Assembly: GCA_005408345.1 (NCBI GenBank) | Contig: SEMN01000596.1 | Location: forward strand, 124,001-188,000 | Direction: 5' to 3' | Length of the DNA stretch: 64,000 nucleotides | Source of the DNA: Macquaria australasica | Taxonomy: Eukaryota > Chordata > Actinopteri > Centrarchiformes > Percichthyidae | Part shown: positions 58,901 through 64,000 of the stretch, piece after piece | Layout of the letters: the number at the start of each line of letters is the position of its first letter | How positions within the stretch are numbered: position 1 is the stretch's first letter | Notes under the pieces: model-generated | What the model saw: the letters and a program-made list of their open reading frames with translations, nothing else | What the model was told of the DNA's origin: nothing | The model's database searches: none | Position numbers and translations under genes: made by a program

Positions 58901-61900
58901 AGGCAGATGTTTTACACCGGTGAGTATACACAAACAAGAGATGTCTTCAGGATACTGAGCTAATTTCCTGTATTAGCGAGTGCTGTTTGTTGTGCCAATT
59001 ATCTTGACAACTGTTGATTAGAGCTGTCTGTCCACTCATATTTGCCTCTGGGCCAATTGTTTTTTGGTGTTAATTGTTACAGGCAGAGAGCTTGATGGCT
59101 TTTCTGTTTAGATAAATGGGAAAAGGAGGGGAGGAAACTTGGGGAGATGTGAACAGGATGAGAAATGTGAAAAAGCCTCAGGAGCATGAGGTGAGTAAAA
59201 ATGATATTATCCACGTTCGAATTTTAAGTACGCATTCCACATTTCACCCTGTTTCACATTAGCGTTAAATTTACAAATGAGAGCATGGATGAAAGGGCTA
59301 GCATCATACAGTCAGCAATAAAATAAAATCCCAAACTGCACAAATGGCTGAAAAACAACCAATATTATTACAAAATGCAACGGTTAATAAAATAGTTTAA
59401 TAAAATTGGCTCTGAAAAGGATGACAAAAGGGGCAAAAATAGATCTCCCTCTGCAGTTAAACCCACTTCTTACACTTAGCATAACAACAGAAAAAGAGAG
59501 GAATGTTTTGTTTTTTTACCTTCTCTTTAATCCATGCCTCCAGCTTGTCCACTTTTTTGTTGAACTCCTGCAGGATCTTGGCTCCGCCCAGGGCCCTCGT
59601 CTGATTCGCAGCCGTCTGTTTCAGGGTCTGCCACTGGTCCCTGAGCTGGCTGAGCTGCTTCTTCACGAGATCGGAGGTGGGGTTCAGCTTGCAGATCAAC
59701 TGCTCACCCATCTTGTGAAACCGAAAGAAACATAAAGTCATTGTTCATTTTAGGTGGAGTGCAGATGGAGCGGCCAGACTAACATAGAACAGTGGCTGAG
59801 TACATCTGACACCTCCAGTTTGTCAGAGTCATTGCTTATGTGCCAGCCGGCTTCACACATGTTGGAAAACTGCCATTCATTTCTTGAAAAATCTCCTGGT
59901 TCTGCTTCTGCCCTTCCTGAGCCGTCTGCGTGTCAAGGGAGGTTAATTATCAGTAATTTAACATTTTCTCCTGAGGGAGAAAGTATAAACTGGCTTGACA
60001 GAGCCGTCTGGAACACTGAGGGTCTGCTTTCCTCTCTGGTTGACTGGAAATGCTATGTGTTATGTGATCTGACAGACTCTTTTAGCACCAAAGACAGTGA
60101 TTAATGGTTACATTCAGATCTCCATTACCTGTGAAAAAGTTAAAATAAACATTTCATTTTGGATGTGGGCTGCTCTGATGTGCTCGCTCTGGTAACTTGG
60201 GTAATATTTCAGTTAAGAGCCCAGCCTGGTGTTGAATCATTTCGTTACCTGGTTGAGTTGAATTAGGGTGTTCTCAAAGTCTTTGAGGTCCCTCTGAAGT
60301 GTCTGCGAGGCCTCCTCCCAGTCCTGCAGGGGGCAGCGCTGAATATTACATCCATCCTTCAGGTCCTGCAACTTGCCTTTGATCCACGCCTCTGCCTACA
60401 TCACAAACAGACACGCAGACAAGAATGTTAAAGAGATGCTTTACACCGTGCACATCATAGTCAACCACTTACGTCTGTTTATAGACCTGATTCAGCTGTT
60501 CTTTATGTATAAATGTCACATCCACAGTGATACAACAGTACAAAGTACACTCACGTGAAGTACATGACCTCTGAGTAACAACCTGTGACAACTGATAACT
60601 GATTTGTCCCTGATTGAATTTTGTACATTTTAGTTTGTTCTAAAAAGTTAAATGATGCTATATATGATGTGGAAAAAAATGTGGCAAACAGATAAATATG
60701 TTTTACACATGAAAACATGGCAAAATTACTATCAGATTGTCTTTTGCAGTGTTTTCAATGAGATTTATAGCTAGAGCTTTCACACCCGAGGCTCATCCAC
60801 AGCCTATCGGTTGTTAAATATCTGCTGTGTGACAGTACGCTCAACAAGTCGCAGTGGTAAACACAGTCTTATTTCTGCTGATCAGGAGAGCAAACAGGCC
60901 ACATTTTCTTCCCTGACTCACTTAGAGTAATACACATCAGACGCATCAAGAACAGCCCTTTGTTCTCCAATGTCATGTTATGCAGAGCAGAAGTTTCTCT
61001 TGGCAAGTGCCTGGACTCCGAAGCCTGCGTAAGGCTTTGTCTTGCAGAGCTGCCTTTTTCTGGCAACATTTGCATGGAGTGAGAACTGCAAACCAGGTGG
61101 CCAAAGTCAGAAAGTGTTGGAAAGTACATGTTTATTTTCTGCAAGGAATCCAGTGTGAAAGTCAGTGACCCACCCAAGTCAGAATAATCGAATGGATTAA
61201 TAAATCAACTCAGGTTCTTCCACCTCTCAGACTGATCCTAAATGAGTCATACAGTTGATAAATAGCAGAACTTAATGTTTCACAGTGTTGCTTTTGTGTT
61301 CTCTGCAGAATGTCAAATAACAGTTCAGCACACAAATAAGTCATTATAACATTACATCAAAGCATTATTTCCCAAGGAATTTAGTGTGACTGACAATGAA
61401 TAATAGACTCTAGAGTAACCCCGCTTTTGAATCAATCAAACATCAAGGCCGCACATGACACGGCCTCTAAACAACTCTTTGTACCAGATTAAAATGTGAT
61501 GTCACTTCTCCTGAGAGAGGCAGGTCATTAGCTTTACAGGGCCCCCGGTGCAGCGGAGGTATTTCTGGGTTGAACAGAAGGAAAAGAGCTTGACAAAACA
61601 GGCCTGCCCCCATCTCCTCACACTGGCTCCCATGGCATTATAATGACCTCATGCAGGAAGTCTATGATTCCCTTGTTTCTTCCTGTCTGCTCTCCACAAC
61701 AATTGTCTGTTGATCAAAATGTACAGTAAGGCCTTAGTCTAGCCACAAAGAATAGACAGCTAATGCATGCAACTCAGATTGTATCACTGCTTCTGAATTT
61801 TTTTTTTTTTTTGCGATAAATCTGTGGCCACACAGGAAAACAGCACTGCAGTCAACACAGAACACATTTTAAAACAAACTCCATGTTTGGTGATTATAAT

Positions 61901-63369
61901 CTGTACACAGAAACCACTCTTTTTCAGGCTGCTTCTCATTTCTTCAAGCTTCAAAGGAACACAATTTTAGCATTTTAACTGAAAAACGAGGACAGAGCGT
62001 GCACATCTTTACACTTTATGAAATGTTTACCAACAAGACACATTTTTAGTCTCTCTGGTAATGCAACTTGGCCATGAAAAGGCTGTGGGAGTGGAAGCTT
62101 CTCTACTTTCTCTATGATGGAAAGGCGAGATGTTTTGCAGAGCGGCCTCGGAGACAGATGGCCCTCAGCGAAGCCGCGCTCCTCCATGTGGTGACCCGCT
62201 TTGCTCTCTCAGCTTGAAACATTAGGGGCCTTTAAAAGTCTCTCCCTGGAAAGCTCACTTTTACTTCCACAGCGACGTAATACTGTAATAACACTCTTTC
62301 ATCAGTGATAGCAGTCAACCAAATCCCTGTAAAACAAGCAGGTCCCCAGGTACCAAAACCTCTGGCTATTTAAAGTACATTCTCAAATAAAGTTAAAATA
62401 CAAAAGGCTGTTTCCTCCAAAAGCAACAGATACGCAAGCTCAACTGAAGAGCAAAGGGGATGCTAAGCTTGTTAACATTAACGACGTGCTACAGAGCAGT
62501 TTTCAACACATACATACATCATATGTTTCCCTCAGCTGACACATGCAAAATTCATTTCTTATTACTGCAAGTAAACAGCCTATCACTTGGATGCTGATGA
62601 CAAAGCCAACTGCTGGACAAAATGTCCCTCAGCCGAACTCGCTGAAAAAAAAAGTCCTTGTACGACGGGGTGGACGCAGCGATGAGATAACACAAGCAGT
62701 TGTGCTGCTTGGCTGAGCCTCTCTGGGCCATAGGCGTGAAGAGATGGAGCCAAAAAATGATCTCATCCCTAAATAATTGCTTCACTTGTGGCGGTTTCCC
62801 CTCCCTCTCTTCCCTCAGTCGAACACAGCTCACACAGTTCTCAAGACAAAATAAGAAGCAGTACATATTCTGCTCTCCTCCGAGGGTCACGGCACAGACA
62901 GCTTCCTTTCTGATTTCATCTCAGCAGCGTAACTTGTTGCTTTTGACATAAACCCACTCCAGCTTCTTTTCATTACATCAGAGGAGATGAGAGATTCTGA
63001 TAAGTTACTTAGTGTGGTTTAATTTTAAAATGACTTAAAACATCTCCATCTGCATATTCTGGAAGAGTGGAGTGGAAAAAGCACACCCTCCTCAGACATT
63101 TTATTAGTTTCCAATTATATGAGGGAACACTAGGAGGAAAGTGCAGGTTTTCATGAGCAGGAGCTCAAAACCCCCTGACTGACCATGACAAACTGTCGAT
63201 ATTGTGTATGCATGCTACATTTTACCTGCAGTACTTCCTTGTTGAAGAGCGAGTTGCGATGAGTGAAGCAGTCGCTCTGGGACGCAACAGCTGCCGACGC
63301 TTCATTCTCTGTGTGTAGATGACTTTCTTTCCTCTGAGGCTCTTTCTTCTGCGATTCAGGCATTGAAAC
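37306..63369 (-). CDS. Large spectrin-repeat protein with giant disordered exon and C-terminal beta-spectrin-type PH domain (5' end outside window)
   Basis: 31 exons, 5' to 3': 63369-63226, 60395-60249, 59711-59520, 58539-58453, 58198-58080, 57973-57859, 57783-57706, 57603-57488, 56091-55929, 52014-51869, 51745-51649, 51162-51013, 50752-50603, 50069-49813, 48729-48594, 48103-47924, 47456-47304, 46339-46122, 45788-45605, 45504-45349, 44962-44594, 42381-40420, 39770-39636, 39509-39435, 39342-39256, 39167-39076, 38941-38856, 38765-38702, 38596-38379, 37824-37678, 37571-37306 (stop). All phases agree, giving 2162 residues. Residues ~49-996 are heptad-rich spectrin repeats with conserved Trp (AEAWIKGK, EAWIKEK, LSWLKDN, LGWILVHW). 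Next come an acidic/Pro-rich linker, the giant exon, the PH domain (~1827-1930) and a Ser-rich tail ending KKFFGKRDL. It is probably a membrane-skeleton or scaffold protein. I cannot name the ortholog: beta-spectrins share the PH type, but the many small exons and the disordered insert are unlike SPTBN1-5 as I know them. Confidence 0.85.
38379..38596 (-). CDS. Tail exon with Cys/His cluster
   Basis: Frame fixed by the exons on both sides. It reads CSGCHGLAKCHCSSRHDV, then AAQTKEIVVLTREFSHMPQ and LRSVDEQSTISSSDGG. The Cys/His spacing (CxxCH, five residues, CHC, then H) could hold a metal ion, but I know of no named domain with it. If the upstream microexon is skipped, this exon is read in another frame that stays open for 55 codons to TAA at 38,430-38,432. 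Confidence 0.8.
38702..38765 (-). CDS. 64-nt microexon linking PH domain to tail
   Basis: Acceptor TTTTTTATTTCCTTAAAAG| and donor TTCCTT|GTAAGA on the minus strand. It encodes GQSESVSSLSSVPVDQDLPV plus SL. Without it the PH exon (trailing 1 nt) and the tail exon (leading 1 nt) do not join in the frame used by the last two exons. With it they do. Its length (1 mod 3) is exactly what is needed. Composition (Ser/acidic) matches a linker. Confidence 0.75.
38856..39509 (-). CDS. PH-domain exons (four) of the spectrin-repeat gene
   Basis: Exons 39,509-39,435, 39,342-39,256, 39,167-39,076 and 38,941-38,856. The translation runs MEGTLERKQKLQLGGKK, ASRGWNSYHAVLHRHTLCFF, YTKKPNCFRLRLRDGSEYLL, then SSRFMMKKWMMKIQ. 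It lines up block by block with the beta-spectrin PH domain (MEGxLxRK...KKA-SR-W...F-LRL-DG-EYL...M--W---I), including the invariant C-terminal helix Trp. PH domains of this class bind phosphoinositides at membranes. The first-loop basic residues are RKQK. Confidence 0.88.
40018..40380. mobile_element. MITE in an intron of the spectrin gene (GGTTCACCCAAATTAC type)
   Basis: The left end CGGTTCACCCAAATTAC and right end GTAATTTGGGTGAACTGATCC are inverted copies. The interior has CTCTGGTGCTATCTAGACATG and TTTCTGCCACCACCCCACTA, which I recognise from a common teleost repeat. It lies wholly inside the intron after the giant exon, so it does not touch coding sequence. Confidence 0.8.
40420..42381 (-). 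CDS. Giant 654-codon disordered exon of the spectrin gene
   Basis: A single in-frame exon, phase 0 at both ends, between the acidic linker exon and the pre-PH exon. It is low in hydrophobics and rich in Ser, Pro, Glu and Thr, with no recognisable domain. A strong basic cluster KKRKRKR at 42,124-42,144, followed by DARRHTIQK, looks like a nuclear localisation signal. An acidic run (QEEEEELEDIW) and a conserved-looking patch (LLVAEFRLPPYIQSLLGY) lie near the end. Its arrangement recalls the giant exons of neuronal ankyrins, which can be skipped without frameshift. Its acceptor is immediately followed by GTAAGTAC. Confidence 0.9.
42382..44593 (-). other. Intron (2.2 kb) before the giant exon
   Basis: No exon or recognised mobile element is seen. 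Its 3' end has a strong tract, CCTTTTCTTTTTGCAG, and its donor is CACAGG|GTGAGG. Confidence 0.6.
44594..44962 (-). CDS. Acidic/Pro-rich linker exon of the spectrin gene
   Basis: 123 codons, phase 0 on both sides, joining the last spectrin-type exon to the giant exon. It reads SSAPELEAHQSPLV through EEKQSEDGYEVMNSIG and IVVLKEPSSPALGGMVNLIL to EVVEETSEPVHR. It is disordered-looking apart from a short hydrophobic patch (MVNLILSFG). I know of no named domain here. Confidence 0.8.
45349..46339 (-). CDS. Last spectrin-repeat exons (three) before the linker
   Basis: Exons 46,339-46,122, 45,788-45,605 and 45,504-45,349. They encode IDYEVIREEVKEMENQASRL, SVSENKSRLQEFVQLQDFF, LAAELDMQIEQKFEEFDEL, then HHLTQMVRERMEELRSMLGW and ILVHWRAQKQQ, which is clear spectrin-repeat helix sequence. 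The middle exon's acceptor (CTGCTCCTCTGAATAG at 45,789) was chosen because it alone joins in phase to the upstream exon. A stronger-looking AG at 45,751 would shift the frame. Confidence 0.78.
46715..46926. repeat. Facing (TG)15 and (CA)~33 microsatellites in an intron
   Basis: (TG)n at 46,715-46,744 and (CA)n at 46,857-46,926, about 110 bp apart. They are inverted complements and could pair in the transcript. Both lie in the intron between the exons at 47.3 and 46.3 kb. Confidence 0.9.
47304..50752 (-). CDS. Central spectrin-repeat exons (five)
   Basis: Exons 50,752-50,603, 50,069-49,813, 48,729-48,594, 48,103-47,924 and 47,456-47,304. The protein includes GGAKIEEFLGQLEVLWEELR, VVKVLQALGSLEGWLESVEL, YHRVQSALTQQNSQLQDTRM, GDPVEELREAVEMLNDTVRE and HASLAVRVEECLCCSKELSL. 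Heptads and the repeat-core Trp are visible. The acceptor of the 48.1-kb exon is set at 48,103 because the AG four bases upstream would give an immediate TGA. The 48.7-kb exon has a (TG)n tract next to its acceptor. Confidence 0.8.
48162..48567. mobile_element. Degenerate MITE, same type as the 40-kb element
   Basis: Left end AAAGGATCTGTTCACTTAAC; right end TTAATTTGGGTGAAACAACCC. The interior keeps CACTTAGCCCTGGTGGTATC. It is intronic, and more diverged than the 40.0-40.4 kb copy. Confidence 0.6.
51013..52014 (-). CDS. Spectrin-gene exons around a non-repeat insert (three)
   Basis: Exons 52,014-51,869, 51,745-51,649 and 51,162-51,013. The first is a polar insert (STVECGIGRRTPGNQSQEQQ, then NHTPSPMGDGPACANDVI). 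The second returns to helix (LHIQLQKFTVSADK), and the third is a spectrin helix (TLSWLKDNVSIATQVCSIAN, EAARRCQHALEQEIL). The 97-nt middle exon was found because the outer two do not join in frame without it. The donors of the first two exons are weak (GTGACA, GTGACT). Confidence 0.75.
52015..55928 (-). other. Intron (3.9 kb) with a tailed interspersed-repeat fragment
   Basis: No exon was found. Near 53,066-53,090 the text AAAAAGCGCTACATAAATAAAG matches the usual 3' tail of fish retroposons (GCGCTATATAAATAAA), so the few hundred bases before it may be a decayed LINE or SINE. The open frame of 175 codons on the minus strand at 54.4-54.9 kb has no splice partners in frame and no domain. Confidence 0.5.
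55929..60395 (-). CDS. Upstream spectrin-repeat exons (eight)
   Basis: Exons 60,395-60,249, 59,711-59,520, 58,539-58,453, 58,198-58,080, 57,973-57,859, 57,783-57,706, 57,603-57,488 and 56,091-55,929. Recognisable repeat text: AEAWIKGKLQDLKDG, GGAKILQEFNKKVDKLEAWI, DEQLYRNLHEEINYLALKLE, ENLQLALEVSSFYQQADNTL, SKELDSYGDREIRDIASQIM, VSQLSNLHPALAAGVTQKQS. The last exon moves into a polar linker (TLPPTGSTFTREDADPLTP). The exon at 58.5 kb has two tandem acceptors (CAGCAG), giving plus or minus one Gln. Two adjacent exons have unusual GTAC donors. Confidence 0.8.
56480..56700. mobile_element. Fragment of a common teleost repeat (ATTCACGGTCCCCAGAGGATG type)
   Basis: Contains GAAATGAAATTTGGTATGAA, TTCACGGTCCCCAGAGGATG and later GATTCCCTGATCTTTTCTC, CAAAGTTTCCACTTTTATT. 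I know this order of phrases from a repeat that is widespread in percomorph introns. Ends are not defined. It is intronic. Confidence 0.65.
60396..63225 (-). other. Intron (2.8 kb)
   Basis: Largest gap in the upstream half of the visible gene. No exon in phase is seen on the minus strand. There is a T-run at 61.8 kb and otherwise unremarkable A/T-rich DNA. A small exon could be missed, but the phases of the two flanking exons (0/0) do not require one. Confidence 0.55.
63226..63369 (-). CDS. Most upstream visible exon of the spectrin gene
   Basis: 48 codons, phase 0 both sides, acceptor TTTTTTCACAG| and donor CTGCAG|GTAAAA. It reads VSMPESQKKEPQRKESHLHT, then HRNSLFNKEVLQ, which joins directly to AEAWIKGK. 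The first two-thirds are polar and not a spectrin helix. Earlier exons must lie beyond the window, because the acceptor precedes the first codon and nothing convincing lies between 63.4 and 64.0 kb. Confidence 0.75.
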
Positions 63370-64000
63370 CTGTGAAAAAATGATGGCAAATTTGACTGCA
63401 ACATTAGCCTTTTTAATCAAATAAAACCTGAACACCAGATGATGTTTGCCTATGACAATGGTACAGCTCTCCAGATATAATCACCTCACAATGAGGGGAT
63501 GTTTAAGTGTCCATTCGTGTTAATAACACCTTATTTTTCTTTACCATCCAGACACGTTACAAACTTGTTTCAGATTGGCCCCAAGGTCCCTCTTAACAAA
63601 AGCCTACTGTCAGCAGCACTACGTGAGATGAAATGAACGCGACTGGCACGGCCTTCACTAATGGACGAGCATTCCTGCTGCTCTCCAATCAGGAAACATC
63701 TGGGCACATGAAGGAAGCAGGAACAGACAGATCCTTGGATGTCTGATGTTTTTTACTGTCAGCCTTACATGTAAACATATCACCTTTAAAGGACTTTGGT
63801 AGATCATGTTCACTCTTTCATACCTGGACAGGTAAAGGCACCACCACCTTCTCACATGTAATTATAACCATTTTTGGCCATTTGCATGAATAATATATGA
63901 GAGGAGGAAAAGCAAGGTATTGTTGTGGTTACAGAAAAAGAGGGGATGTGGATGAGTACAGTAGTTTTGTGTCCTAAAAGGGGAAATGAGGCCATTGCTG

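Noticed and set aside
1..64000. A previously undescribed multi-gene system
   Set aside because: The three supported genes are a conserved vertebrate neighbourhood with unrelated roles. I see no evidence of a co-operating novel cluster; the novelty is limited to the spectrin gene's identity and splicing.

Overview
The window is eukaryotic nuclear DNA from a bony fish, most likely a percomorph teleost. Genes have GT-AG introns. Vertebrate-only genes map10 and ntpcr lie side by side in the same order and orientation as MAP10-NTPCR on human chromosome 1q42. The interspersed repeats are short non-autonomous elements of types I know from fish genomes (AGTGGTGGAAA type, CAGTGGTTCCCAA type, GGTTCACCCAAATTAC type). 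There are no prokaryotic operons, CRISPR arrays or viral genes.

Layout. (1) 1-23.8 kb holds no protein-coding gene I can support. It reads as intron or intergenic DNA with repeats, two perfect DR1 nuclear-receptor sites and a local duplication. It probably is the first intron and upstream flank of a minus-strand gene whose CpG-rich first exon sits at about 23.8-24.1 kb. sipa1l2 is the synteny candidate, but no coding exon of it is visible. (2) 24.68-27.2 kb, plus strand: single-exon map10 (840 aa). (3) 27.2-28.4 kb: the map10 3' end and a fish interspersed repeat. (4) 28.5-30.8 kb, plus strand: five-exon ntpcr (195 aa), encoding a nucleoside triphosphatase. (5) 30.8-37.3 kb: intergenic DNA with an inverted-terminus element and a decayed minisatellite. 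(6) 37.3-63.4 kb, minus strand, convergent with ntpcr: the 3' part of a large spectrin-repeat gene. I rebuilt 31 exons by hand. The phases fit throughout and give 2162 residues to the stop. The order is spectrin repeats, a 654-residue disordered 'giant exon', a beta-spectrin-type PH domain, and a Ser/Pro-rich tail. The 5' end lies beyond 64 kb.

Functionally, map10 (microtubule and cytokinesis factor) and the spectrin/PH protein (membrane skeleton or scaffold) are cytoskeletal, while ntpcr is a housekeeping NTPase. They look like neighbours by ancestry, not a pathway. I could not name the spectrin gene's ortholog. The most interesting signals are in how it is spliced. The giant exon and one other in-frame exon start with a perfect 5' splice-site sequence directly behind their acceptor (recursive-splice-type junction). 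A 64-nt microexon is needed to keep the tail in frame. One acceptor has a (TG)n tract in place of its polypyrimidine tract.
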